Of a DNA stretch of 64,000 nt, positions 46,996 to 55,508 are shown piece by piece. How positions within the stretch are numbered: the stretch's first letter is position 1; the number at the start of each line of letters is the position of its first letter. Origin of the DNA: Cellulomonas sp. Y8 (GTDB lineage Bacteria; Actinomycetota; Actinomycetes; Actinomycetales; Cellulomonadaceae); assembly GCF_008033115.1 (NCBI RefSeq), contig NZ_CP041203.1, forward strand, positions 744,001-808,000. The letters are read 5' to 3'. The notes beneath the pieces were generated by a model that saw only the letters and a list, made by a program, of their open reading frames with translations, was not told the DNA's origin and did not search any database. A program made the position numbers and the translations under genes.

Positions 46996-47475
46996 GTGGC
47001 ACCCCGTCGGCACGTCCCCGCCGCCCCCGGCACCCCGGGCGGACCGGTCCCCCGCGTCGGCGCCGTCCGCCGCCGCGACCGCCGTGGCCGCGGCATCCGC
47101 GGCCCGCTGCTCCCGGCCTCGCTCCCCGCGCACCGCACCCGCGCGGAGCGGTTCGACGACCTCGTGCTGGACTCGGTGGAGCGCCTGGAGGTCCGCTGGG
47201 GGAAGTACCTGGACGGGGTGGAGTTCGCCGTGGAGGACGTGCCCCCGTCCGACCCGGCGCCGTGGGAGTCCGGCGGCGTGCCGCTCGGGCGGTCGTTCCC
47301 GTCCCAGCCCGGCCTGCCGCCGCGGATCGTGGTGTACCGACGACCCGTGGAGTCCCGGGCCGTCGACGCGGACGAGCTCGCGGACGTCGTGCACGAGGTG
47401 GTCGTCGAGCAGGTCGCGCACCTGCTGGGACGCTCGCCCGACGAGGTCGACCCCGAGCTCGGGGACGGACGGTAG
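46996..47475 (+). CDS. Metallopeptidase family protein (zincin-like)
   Basis: 159 residues from GTG 46996. Basic, Pro/Arg-rich N-terminus of about 50 residues, then the domain with RFDDLVLDSVERLEVRWGKYL, and the region VDADELADVVHEVVVEQVAHLLGR; the HEVVVEQVAH arrangement preserves an HExxH-like metal site in altered form (H-E-x-x-x-E-x-x-x-H). Such proteins lie next to DUF3499 in actinobacteria (Rv3259 position). Substrates are unknown. The stop is 12 bp before the glycosyltransferase start. Confidence 0.88.
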   Translation: MAPRRHVPAAPGTPGGPVPRVGAVRRRDRRGRGIRGPLLPASLPAHRTRAERFDDLVLDSVERLEVRWGKYLDGVEFAVEDVPPSDPAPWESGGVPLGRSFPSQPGLPPRIVVYRRPVESRAVDADELADVVHEVVVEQVAHLLGRSPDEVDPELGDGR

Positions 47476-47487
47476 CCTGACCCGGCC

Positions 47488-48381
47488 ATGACGACGACCC
47501 CCGAGCCGAGCCGCGCCCCCGCCACCCCGTCCGCCGGCCGCCCCGCCGTCCGCGTGGTCACGATCGTGTACAACCCGGGTCCGGAGCTCACCGACTTCAC
47601 CCGGTCCCTCGCCACCGCGACGACCGCGCCCGTCGAGCTCGTCGTGGTCGACAACGGTGCCGACCCGACCGTCGCCGACCGGGTCGCCGCCGAGGCGGGC
47701 GGCCGCGTGGTCCGCACGGGCGAGAACCTCGGCTACGGCGGCGGCGCCAACGCCGGCGCACGCGGCGCGACGCAGCCGTTCCTGGTGGTGGCCAACCCGG
47801 ACGTCGTCTGGGAGCCGGGCTCGCTCGACGCCCTGCTCGACGCCGCGGAGCGGCACCCCGCGGCCGGGGCGCTCGGGCCCGCGCTGCTCAACGAGGACGG
47901 CACGGTCTACCCGTCGGCGCGCGAGCTGCCGTCGCTGACGCAGGGCGCCGGCCACGCCGTGCTCGGCAAGGTCTGGCCCGGGAACCCGTGGACGCGCGCC
48001 TACCAGCGCCGCCAGGAGACGGTCGGTGCCGAGCGGTCCGCCGGCTGGCTGTCCGGGGCCTGCCTGCTGCTGCGCCGGGACGCGTTCGAGGCGGTCGGCG
48101 GGTTCGACGACGCCTACTTCATGTTCTTCGAGGACGTCGACCTGGGCGAGCGTCTCGCGCTCGCGGGGCGGCCGAACGTCTACGTGCCGTCGGCGCGGGT
48201 GATGCACGTCGGCGGGGTGTCGTGGAAGGCGAAGCCGGCCGCGATGATCTCGGCGCACCACCGGTCCGCGGAGCGGTACCTGCACCGGCGGTACCACCGG
48301 TGGTACCAGTGGCCGGTGCGGGCGGCGGTGTCGGTCGGGCTGAAGGCGCGCGAGGTCGTGGAGCTGCGCGCGGCGCGCTGA
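47488..48381 (+). CDS. Glycosyltransferase family 2 (rhamnosyl/WbbL-like)
   Basis: 297 residues, soluble. Nucleotide-binding region VVTIVYNPG and LVVVDNGADP, metal-site region FLVVANPDVVWEP, acceptor region SGACLLLRRDAFEAVGGFDDAYFMFFEDVDLGERL. This matches the rhamnosyltransferase (WbbL) group that links rhamnose in actinobacterial cell walls. TAGCCT lies 9 bases before the ATG, so the leader is very short. rmlA and rmlD are in the same region, which supports a rhamnose donor. Confidence 0.9.
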   Translation: MTTTPEPSRAPATPSAGRPAVRVVTIVYNPGPELTDFTRSLATATTAPVELVVVDNGADPTVADRVAAEAGGRVVRTGENLGYGGGANAGARGATQPFLVVANPDVVWEPGSLDALLDAAERHPAAGALGPALLNEDGTVYPSARELPSLTQGAGHAVLGKVWPGNPWTRAYQRRQETVGAERSAGWLSGACLLLRRDAFEAVGGFDDAYFMFFEDVDLGERLALAGRPNVYVPSARVMHVGGVSWKAKPAAMISAHHRSAERYLHRRYHRWYQWPVRAAVSVGLKAREVVELRAAR

Positions 48382-48399
48382 GCCGCGCGGCCGTGCTCC

Positions 48400-50049
48400 T
48401 CAGTCCAGGCCGACCCGCGACCCCTCGCGCACCTGCGCGCGGGTGACCGCCTCGGCGTCGGTGACCGGGGACAGGACCGAGACGAGCACACCGCTCGCCT
48501 GGGCCACCGACGAGTGCAGGGCCCAGGCCAGGTCGGCGGGTCCGCCGTCCGGGGCCAGCACCTCGACGCCCACCACGCCGCTGCCGAGGTCGCGCACCGG
48601 GTACGGGAGGGTCGACCCCACCGGCACGTCGACCTCCCGCTCGCCGAGCACACCCGCCTCCCCGTACGCGCGCAGGGTGACCGTCGCCGTCGGACCCTGC
48701 GGCACCTGCGCCTCGTCGGGGTCGGGGACCTGGCCCTCGGTGGGCTCGGGGCTCGGCGCGGCGGTCGCGCCGGAGGTCGGGGTCGGCACCGGGGCCGTCC
48801 CGGCCTCGCCGGTGCGGGGAACCGCCGTCAGGACCAGCGTGCCCGTCGCGCCGGCCGGGACCGCCACCAGGCCGCTGCCGGGTGCCGCTGCCGCGACCCA
48901 CGCGCGCTCGAGGCGTGCCCCCGCGTCGAGCTCACCCGCCTTGGCCTCGCGCGCGATCATGGCGCCGGCGACCACGGCCCGGGACGACTCGACCACCGCC
49001 GTGTAGCTGCCGGCGGCCAGGCCCCCGAGCGAGACGTCGGTGACCTCGCCCGCCGGGAGCTCCAGCTCCTGGGCGCCCGGGAGGGCGACGTCGCCGTCCG
49101 GCCCGAGCAGCCGGACCGAGGCGGTCGCGTCCTCGTCGCCGGGCACGAGCAGCCGCAGTGCCCCCGCGTCCGCGGCGTCCACCTCGGTGGCGACCACCGT
49201 GATGCCCGGGACCACCTGGGTGGTCGCCGGGCCGGTGCCCGCGGTGACGAGGTCGGTGCCGCGGGGGGTGAACCCGTCGAGCAGGGAGTCCTGGAGGTAG
49301 GCCGAGACCTGGCCGCCCGCGGCGGTGACCCGGACCGCGATCCGGCGCTGCTCGGCGGCGACGCCGGGCAGCGACAGCACGCGCTCGGCCCCCGGCGCCA
49401 CGAGGAACGTGCCGCCGTTCGCGAGATCGACCGGGCCCGAGGGGCCCCAGACCTCCACCGTCACGTCCGCGGGCGTCGCGCCCGGGTTCACGACCACGAG
49501 ATCGGCGGTGCTCTCCAGCTCGGTGCTGCCGCCGACCAGCCAGACGTCGGCGGACGGGCGCGCGCACGACGCGGCGGACAGGCCGCGGAGATCGCCGTCG
49601 GTGACGACCGACGACGTGGCGCCGGCCACCCGGGCCGGCTCGCCGTCCACGGGCTCCGCGCGCAGCACCGTCGCGGCGCCCGGCGACGCGACCGACCCCG
49701 CGCCGTCCGCCAGCGCCACGGGGTCCGCGCCGAGCACGGTCAGCGAGGCGGTGGCGGACGCCACGGTGTCGAAGGCGGTGACCCGCTCGACGGGCGCGAC
49801 CGGCACCCGGTCGAACGCCGAGTCCCCGGACAGCGTGTCGTCCGGCAGCTGGAGCGGCCCCGGGCAGACCAGGGTAGTGGCCGTCGGCGCGACGTCGACG
49901 GTGGCGGCCGGCACCGGGCGGGCCTCGGTCGGCGGCGCCGCCACGGCGATCGCCACCACGCCGCCGGTGAGGCCGAGCACCAGCGCGCCGGAGAGCAGGC
50001 GCGCGGCGCGCCCGGTCCGGCGCGGACGCCCGACGGTCGGATCCGTCAT
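48400..50049 (-). CDS. DUF5719 family secreted/membrane-anchored protein
   Basis: 549 residues. A signal or anchor helix (AARLLSGALVLGLTGGVVAIAVA, about residues 15-37) is followed by beta-rich repeats such as SSTELESTADLVVVNPGATPADVTVEVWG and LEPPGA-like VAPGAERVLSLPG. DUF5719 proteins always follow a large membrane glycosyltransferase in actinobacteria. One base separates its start from the upstream gene's stop. Extracytoplasmic partner function for the transferase is an inference from this constant pairing. Confidence 0.88.
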   Translation of the reverse strand: MTDPTVGRPRRTGRAARLLSGALVLGLTGGVVAIAVAAPPTEARPVPAATVDVAPTATTLVCPGPLQLPDDTLSGDSAFDRVPVAPVERVTAFDTVASATASLTVLGADPVALADGAGSVASPGAATVLRAEPVDGEPARVAGATSSVVTDGDLRGLSAASCARPSADVWLVGGSTELESTADLVVVNPGATPADVTVEVWGPSGPVDLANGGTFLVAPGAERVLSLPGVAAEQRRIAVRVTAAGGQVSAYLQDSLLDGFTPRGTDLVTAGTGPATTQVVPGITVVATEVDAADAGALRLLVPGDEDATASVRLLGPDGDVALPGAQELELPAGEVTDVSLGGLAAGSYTAVVESSRAVVAGAMIAREAKAGELDAGARLERAWVAAAAPGSGLVAVPAGATGTLVLTAVPRTGEAGTAPVPTPTSGATAAPSPEPTEGQVPDPDEAQVPQGPTATVTLRAYGEAGVLGEREVDVPVGSTLPYPVRDLGSGVVGVEVLAPDGGPADLAWALHSSVAQASGVLVSVLSPVTDAEAVTRAQVREGSRVGLD

Positions 50050-50050
50050 G

Positions 50051-53000
50051 TCATCGCCTCCCAGCCCGACGGCGGCGGACGGGCAGCGCGAGCAGCAGGG
50101 CCAGCAGCCCCACGGCACCCTGCGCGACCGTCCACGCCGTCCGGTCGGGGGCGGTGTGCGTCACGACCAGGCGGCCGCCCTCACCCCCGACCTCGAACGT
50201 CTGCCGCCAGCCGTCGGTCACCGCGCGCAGCGGCCGGCCGTCGAGCGTCGCGCGCCACCCGGCGTCCGCGCGCTCGGCGAGCACGAGCAGCCGCCCGGTG
50301 TCGCCCGGCTCGATCTCGGTGTCCACCCGCGCGACGACGCCCGGCACCGCCGGCACGGCGACCGCGTCGGCGGACGCCAGGCCGGCCGCGTCCTGGGTGG
50401 CGCGGGCGTCCGGGACCAGGCGCGCCCAGGCGGTCACGACGGCGGGGACGGCGGAGTCGGCGGCCGGGGCGGCGTCGGCGGACGCGTCGGCCGTCGATCC
50501 CTGCGCGTCCTCGCCGACCGCGCCGCCCGAGGGCTGCACGCGCCAGATGACGCCGGAGTCGCCCTCGGTGATCCGCTCGAGGCCGGGCGTGGCGTCGAGG
50601 CGCCCGATCAGCGCGGTGCGCGCCTGCTGCCGCGTGAGGTCGTCCTCGGCCTCCGGGAGCGGCGGGACGAGCACGTCCGCGACGGCCAGGGCCGCCAGGT
50701 CGGCGGCGACGTCCGTGCTGGACCCGACGGCGAGCGTGCCGACGACGGCCTCGACCTCGGCGTCCGCGTCGTCCGGCTCCGCGGCGGCCGGGTCGGTCAG
50801 CCCGCCGGCGAGACCGGCCGTCCGCGCGGCCGCGGCGGACTCGAGGACCTGCGGTCCGTCGCCGCGCAGCAGCTGCCAGTCGACCGCGCCCGCGGCGGTG
50901 CCGCCGCTCGCGGGGTCCTCGGTCGAGGGGACGAGCGCGAGCACCCGCGGGGCGTCCTCGGACTGCTGGGTCTGCCGCCCGATCGCCGGCACGACCGCGC
51001 GGTCCATGGTCGTCAGGTCCGCGGCGGCGCCGTCGCGCGCCTGCCACGCCCAGCCGACCCACGCGGTCAGCGGCAGCACGACGACCACGGCGGTCACGAC
51101 GGCGGCGGTCAGCTGCCGCCAGCCGAACGACGCGCGGTCGAGCCACGCCCGCGCCCCGCGGGTGCCGAGCACCGCGGCGGCGAGCAGCCCGGCCATCGCG
51201 AGCGAGACGCCGGAGCCCGCCCAGCCGACGACGACCGTGCCGTCGTCCTCGCCGACGGCCACCCGGCCCGCGACCAGGGCGGCCACCAGGCCGACGGCGG
51301 CGACCACCCAGCCGAGCCGCACCGCCCGGGCGACCGGCGCCCCGCGCAGCAGGGGGCGATCAGCGCCAGCAGCAGCACGGCACCGCCGGTCACGACCGGC
51401 CACCAGGTGACGACGAGCTCCGGCACCCGGCCGGGCAGCCAGGACGGCACGAGCGCGGTGGCGTCGACCGGCACGCCGAGCGCCGCGGCGACCGCGGACG
51501 CCGGGTCGGAGGCGAGCGGCGCCCCGGGGTCGGCGACCAGCAGCCGCACGCCGTCGAGGCCGCGGGACACCGCCTCGGCCAGCAGCGGGCCCAGCAGGAC
51601 GAGCGCGGGCACCGCGGCGAGCACGACGCGCAGCCGGCGGCCGCGCGGGGCGCACACGGCGACCACCAGCAGGAGCAGGACGCCGGGCAGCAGCAGCACC
51701 GGCGCCCCGGCGGCCACGACGGCGAACGCGAGGGACGCGGCCGGCGGCCGCGGCGATCGAGCCCGCCGGGCGGGCGGGGGTGGCGGGGAGGTCGTCGGGG
51801 TGGGCGTCGGCCACGTCGTCGGTGGTGTCGTCAGTCGTCGTGCCGACGGTGTCGTCCGCCGCGTCGTCGGTCGCCGGGACCCGCGCCGTGACGACCTCGG
51901 CCGCCCCGGTGGTGGCCGGCACCGCGCGGGTGCCGCGCACCGGCGTCACGTCGCTGGCCTCGTCGCGGTCGCGCTCCTCGGCGGGCCCGTCCGCGGCCAC
52001 GGCGGGGGTGGCGCCCGTCGTCGGCCGGTCGTCGGCCGCCTCCGCGCGATCGCCCTCGACCTCGGGGGTCGAGCCGGTGACCGCGGGCGTCGCGCCGGGG
52101 ACCGCGGCGGTCGCGCCCGCCGCGCTCCCCGCGTCGTCGTCCCCGCGCCCCGCCGCCCGGCGCCCACGGCGACGTGCGGGCTCGCCCGCGCGCGCCCACG
52201 CCTCGGGGTCGGGCCACTCCTCAGCGCCGAGGTCCCGCCCGGGCACGGCGCCGTCCTCGGCGCGCGCGGCGGTGACGACGCCGGACAGCACCACGTCGAC
52301 CTGCTGCGCCCCGACGGCCCGCGCCAGCGCGAGCGCGAGCCACGGCAGCGCCACGTGCACGAGCACCGCCCCGGCGCGGCCCTGGCCCGCGGCGAGCAGC
52401 AGGCTCGGGAGCGCGGCCCAGACGACCGCGGCCCACACCCGGACGCCGACGGACCGGGTGGCGGCGCCCGCGGCGAACCACGCACCGAGCCCGGACAGCA
52501 GCACCGAGCCGAGCACGAGCACGGCGAGCGCGACGCCGAGGCTGCCGCCGGCGACCGCGGTCCCGGGCAGCAGGGCCGTGACCAGGGCGTCGCCGGGGCC
52601 GGGAGAGCCGAGGCCGCTCGACACCCAGCCGCTGGTGGCCGCGGCCCACACGTCGCCCAGCCCGGACGAGGCCGCGACCAGCGCACCCCCGACCAGCGAC
52701 TCGCCGGACAGCGTGCCGACCACGAGCGGCCCGAAGGCGGCGGCCGTCACGACGACGAGGGCGATGGCCACGACCGCGAGGCCGGCGCGGCGCCGCAGGG
52801 CCAGCGCCGCGAGCTCGCGCAGCTCCAGCTCGCTGGGCGCACGCACGACCCGGCGGGCCTCGGCGCGGGTGAGCCGCCGGTCGCGCCACTGCCGCCACAC
52901 GGTGCGGCCATCGGCCTGCAGGGGCCGCAGCGTCCGCCGCGGCACCGCGCGGGTGCGGCGGGCCTGCGCCCGGGCGCGGACGACGGCGGCGGGCCGGCCG

Positions 53001-54010
53001 AGGGCGCGCAGCGGCGCGGCGAGCTCGGCGGCTGCGAGGGCCGGCTCCTTGGTCGCGATCCGGACGAGCACGCGCACCAGCCCGGCCAGGACGGCCATGG
53101 CGGCGACGAACGGCACCAGGGGCAGCGGCGCCCACACCAGGCGCTGGTGCAGCAGCGCGGCCCGGCGCGCGGCGTACGACCGCCGCGGGTCGGCGCCGTC
53201 GGGCTCGCCGTCGGCGTCCAGGTCGACGATCGAGGCCGGGTCGGTGCCGGGGTCGCGGAGCCCGTGGTACGCCGCCTGGGCGTGCCGGACGACCGCCGAC
53301 GGCACCACGAGCACCCGGTGCCCGGCCAGGCGCGCGCGCCGGGAGAGGTCGAGGCCGTCGCCGAACGGGCCGAGCGCCGGGTCGGTCCCCCGCAGCTCCG
53401 CCCACACGTCCCGCCGCACGAGCGCGCCGACCAGGCCGACGCCGAGCACGTCCTCGCGCCCGTCGTGCTGGCCCTGGTCGACCTCGCCGGGCTCCACGTC
53501 GGTCATGCGCCGCCCGGACCGCGACGTGCGGACGCCGACCTCCAGCAGCCGCGCGGGCGCGGTCCAGGTGCGCTGCTTCACGCCGGCGACGCCGACGGAC
53601 GGCGCGGCCTGCACGGCGCGCACCAGCTCGGCAAGCGCGGCCGGGTCGGGGGCGGAGTCGTCGTGCAGCAGCCACAACCAGCGGGAGGCGCCGCCGGGCA
53701 GGTCGTCCTCGGCGGCGACGGCGGCGCGCACGGCGTCGCCGAAGGTGCGCGCGCCGGGGGCGGTCAGCAGCGTCGTCGTGCCCGCGGGGAGGCCCGCCTG
53801 GCGCAGCACCGCGGCGAGGCCCGGGTCGGGACGGTCGCCCGCGTCGACGAGCAGCACCCGCGCGGGCGCGCGGGTCTGGGCGGCGAGCGCGCGGAGCGTC
53901 GTCGCGACGAAGGGGGTGACGCCGCGGGCGACGACCACCGCCGTCGCGGGTGCGGCGGCGGGGAGGGAGCCCGTCGTGGGCGCGCCGGGGTGCAGCGTGC
54001 TGGCGGTCAC
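50051..54010 (-). CDS. Large membrane glycosyltransferase (GT2 plus multi-helix region), two compensating frameshifts
   Basis: Open for 1319 codons, but residues about 755-885 are out of frame. The N-terminal GT2 domain (VLLVDAGDRPDP, WLWLLHDDSAPDP, GVAGVKQRTW) is followed by a membrane region of a dozen or more helices and a C-terminal extracytoplasmic tail. Between about 51745 and 51355 the true sequence (AASLAFAVVAAGAPVLLLPG to LLLALIAPLLRGAPVA) lies in a neighbouring frame: one extra base near 51740-51750 and one missing C in the run at 51352-51356 cancel each other. The intact protein probably glycosylates an envelope polymer. Coupled to the DUF5719 gene downstream. Confidence 0.85.
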   Translation of the reverse strand: MTASTLHPGAPTTGSLPAAAPATAVVVARGVTPFVATTLRALAAQTRAPARVLLVDAGDRPDPGLAAVLRQAGLPAGTTTLLTAPGARTFGDAVRAAVAAEDDLPGGASRWLWLLHDDSAPDPAALAELVRAVQAAPSVGVAGVKQRTWTAPARLLEVGVRTSRSGRRMTDVEPGEVDQGQHDGREDVLGVGLVGALVRRDVWAELRGTDPALGPFGDGLDLSRRARLAGHRVLVVPSAVVRHAQAAYHGLRDPGTDPASIVDLDADGEPDGADPRRSYAARRAALLHQRLVWAPLPLVPFVAAMAVLAGLVRVLVRIATKEPALAAAELAAPLRALGRPAAVVRARAQARRTRAVPRRTLRPLQADGRTVWRQWRDRRLTRAEARRVVRAPSELELRELAALALRRRAGLAVVAIALVVVTAAAFGPLVVGTLSGESLVGGALVAASSGLGDVWAAATSGWVSSGLGSPGPGDALVTALLPGTAVAGGSLGVALAVLVLGSVLLSGLGAWFAAGAATRSVGVRVWAAVVWAALPSLLLAAGQGRAGAVLVHVALPWLALALARAVGAQQVDVVLSGVVTAARAEDGAVPGRDLGAEEWPDPEAWARAGEPARRRGRRAAGRGDDDAGSAAGATAAVPGATPAVTGSTPEVEGDRAEAADDRPTTGATPAVAADGPAEERDRDEASDVTPVRGTRAVPATTGAAEVVTARVPATDDAADDTVGTTTDDTTDDVADAHPDDLPATPARPAGSIAAAAGRVPRVRRRGRRGAGAAAARRPAPAGGRRVRPARPPAARRARRGARARPAGPAAGRGGVPRPRRRAAAGRRPRGAARLRPGVRGRRGARRAGRRHRARAVLAARPGAGARRHLVAGRDRRCRAAAGADRPLLRGAPVARAVRLGWVVAAVGLVAALVAGRVAVGEDDGTVVVGWAGSGVSLAMAGLLAAAVLGTRGARAWLDRASFGWRQLTAAVVTAVVVVLPLTAWVGWAWQARDGAAADLTTMDRAVVPAIGRQTQQSEDAPRVLALVPSTEDPASGGTAAGAVDWQLLRGDGPQVLESAAAARTAGLAGGLTDPAAAEPDDADAEVEAVVGTLAVGSSTDVAADLAALAVADVLVPPLPEAEDDLTRQQARTALIGRLDATPGLERITEGDSGVIWRVQPSGGAVGEDAQGSTADASADAAPAADSAVPAVVTAWARLVPDARATQDAAGLASADAVAVPAVPGVVARVDTEIEPGDTGRLLVLAERADAGWRATLDGRPLRAVTDGWRQTFEVGGEGGRLVVTHTAPDRTAWTVAQGAVGLLALLLALPVRRRRAGRR

Positions 54011-54036
54011 GACGTCAGGCGCCCCGGCGGGCGCGA

Positions 54037-54366
54037 TCAGACCACACGCCGCTTGAGCTTGCGGCGCTCACGCTCGGACAGGCCGCCCCAGATGCCGAAC
54101 CGCTCGTCGTTGGCGAGCGCGTACTCCAGGCACTCGGCCCGGACCTCGCAGCCGGTGCAGACCTTCTTGGCCTCGCGGGTCGAGCCGCCCTTCTCGGGGA
54201 AGAACGCCTCGGGGTCCGTCTGGGCGCACAGGGCGCGCTCCTGCCAGCCCATGATGCCGTCGTCCTCGGGCGTGCCGAAGAGCGGCAGCACGGGCGCGAC
54301 CGTCTCGGTCTGGGGCGTGCGCGCCTCGGACGGGAAGGGTCCCTCGTCGTCGAGCAGACTCCACAT
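54037..54366 (-). CDS. whiB2: WhiB family iron-sulfur regulator, WhiB2/WhmD-like
   Basis: 109 residues. Four cluster-binding cysteines: Cys47 (ALCAQTDPEAFFPEKGGS), Cys70 and Cys73 (VCTGCEVRAECLEYA) and Cys79; then GIWGGLSERERRKLKRR, the G-[IV]-W-G-G turn and basic DNA-binding tail. In mycobacteria WhiB2/WhmD controls septation and lies in the same gene neighbourhood as manB and DUF3499, which supports the name. A strong promoter is upstream at 54445-54473. An extended N-terminus (about 40 residues) is typical for this subgroup. Confidence 0.95.
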   Translation of the reverse strand: MWSLLDDEGPFPSEARTPQTETVAPVLPLFGTPEDDGIMGWQERALCAQTDPEAFFPEKGGSTREAKKVCTGCEVRAECLEYALANDERFGIWGGLSERERRKLKRRVV

Positions 54367-54444
54367 GTGTGCCTCCCCCGTCGTGCTCGTGTCGATGGTC
54401 CGCGGGGCGGTCCGCGATCACCCGCGCGCCACCCGTTCCAGGGA

Positions 54445-54473
54445 ATTACACGCGTGTCGTTCCGCGTAGTCAA
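54445..54473 (-). promoter_or_regulatory. Consensus promoter of whiB2 (TTGACT-17-TGTAAT)
   Basis: On the minus strand TTGACT (54473-54468) and TGTAAT (54450-54445) are separated by exactly 17 bases. This is the best sigma-70-like promoter in the window. The start would be about 70 bp before the whiB2 ATG. Confidence 0.8.
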
Positions 54474-54537
54474 GCGGAAGACTGGTACTGAAGCGCTTAC
54501 CGGGCGATATGTCCGGATCCTCGATATCACGGGCACC

Positions 54538-54543
54538 TAGGCT
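54538..54543 (+). promoter_or_regulatory. -10 element TAGGCT of the TIGR03089 gene
   Basis: TAGGCT, then GCTCCC, then GTG 54550: a leaderless arrangement with 6-base spacing and no ribosome binding site. Confidence 0.6.
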
Positions 54544-54549
54544 GCTCCC

Positions 54550-55308
54550 GTGCCCCTCTCGACGCCCCGCCCCGCCGCCTCCGTCGCCGACGTCCTGTCG
54601 GCCCTGCTCAGCGAGCCGGGGCGCCCCCGCGTGACCTGGTACGGACCCGCCGGCGAGCGGATCGAGCTGTCCGGCGCGGTGCTCGACAACTGGGTGAGCA
54701 AGACCACCAACCTGCTCGTGGAGGAGCTCGACGCCGGCCCCGGCACGCGCGTGCTCCTCGACCTGCCGCCGCACTGGCGCACCGTCGTCTGGGCGCTGGC
54801 CGCCTGGCGGGTGGGCGCGACGGTCGCCACCGACGCGCACGCCGCCGCGGCGACCGCCGACGTGGTCGTCTCGGACCGCCCGGCGGCGCTCGACCTGCCC
54901 CGCGGCGCCGGGGTGGTCGCGGTGGCGCTGCCCGCGCTGGCGCGGCGGTTCGACGGCGAGCTGCCCCCGGGCGCCCTCGACGCGGCGCAGTCGGTGATGA
55001 CCTACGGCGACGTCGTCGGCTGGGCGCCCGCGGTCGAGCCCGCGGAGCCCGCGCTGGAGGTGGGCGCGACTCCCGTGCCGCACGCGGGGCTGGTCGCGGC
55101 GGCGTCCGGCGCGGCGCCGGTGCCGGCGGGGTCGCGCGCGCTGCTGGCCGTGTCGGACGAGCGGGGCGCCACCGCGTCGGCGCTGCTCGCGACCCTGGGC
55201 GTGCTGGCGCGCGGCGGCTCGGCCGTGCTGCTGCGCCCGGAGCCCGGGGACGCCGCCGACCGCGCCGAGCGGATCGCGACGTCCGAGCGGGTGATGGCGC
55301 GCCTCTGA
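54550..55308 (+). CDS. TIGR03089 family protein
   Basis: 252 residues. RVTWYGPAGERIELSGAVLDNWVSKTTNLLVEEL and LDLPPHWRTVVWALAAWRVGATV recall the N-terminal part of acyl-CoA/AMP-ligases, but the AMP-binding P-loop and the adenylation core are absent. TIGR03089 is a conserved actinobacterial family of unknown function always found near envelope-polymer genes. Divergent from whiB2. It is followed by a 200-bp repeat-rich gap. Confidence 0.92.
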   Translation: MPLSTPRPAASVADVLSALLSEPGRPRVTWYGPAGERIELSGAVLDNWVSKTTNLLVEELDAGPGTRVLLDLPPHWRTVVWALAAWRVGATVATDAHAAAATADVVVSDRPAALDLPRGAGVVAVALPALARRFDGELPPGALDAAQSVMTYGDVVGWAPAVEPAEPALEVGATPVPHAGLVAAASGAAPVPAGSRALLAVSDERGATASALLATLGVLARGGSAVLLRPEPGDAADRAERIATSERVMARL

Positions 55309-55320
55309 CGCCGCCCCGGC

Positions 55321-55440
55321 GCGCGGCCGGCCCACCTCCCTCGCGCGGCCGGCCCACGAGGTCGTCACATCGTGGTGAGGTCGTCACACACGAGTGACGA
55401 CCTCACCCGCGAGTGACGACCTCACGCGGGTGTGACGACC
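55321..55440. repeat. Repeat-rich convergent intergenic region
   Basis: A 15-bp direct repeat GCGCGGCCGGCCCAC (55321-55335, 55343-55357) is followed by GAGGTCGTCAC twice (55358-55368, 55377-55387), its reverse complement twice (55394-55404, 55413-55423) and a partial copy GTGACGACC (55432-55440). The inverted pairs can fold into alternative stems. It lies between convergent genes, so it probably terminates transcription from both sides. Confidence 0.8.
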
Positions 55441-55508
55441 GCACCGCCCGGGTCGCACCTCGCCCCGGCCGGCGCCGGTGCCGGCCCGCCGGGGCCCCGG
55501 CGGCGCGC

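Noticed and set aside
49325..54469. A plus-strand reading frame open for 1714 codons
   Set aside because: It is antisense to DUF5719, the large glycosyltransferase and WhiB, has Arg/Gly/Pro-dominated composition and no recognisable domain; very high GC removes stop codons from shadow frames.
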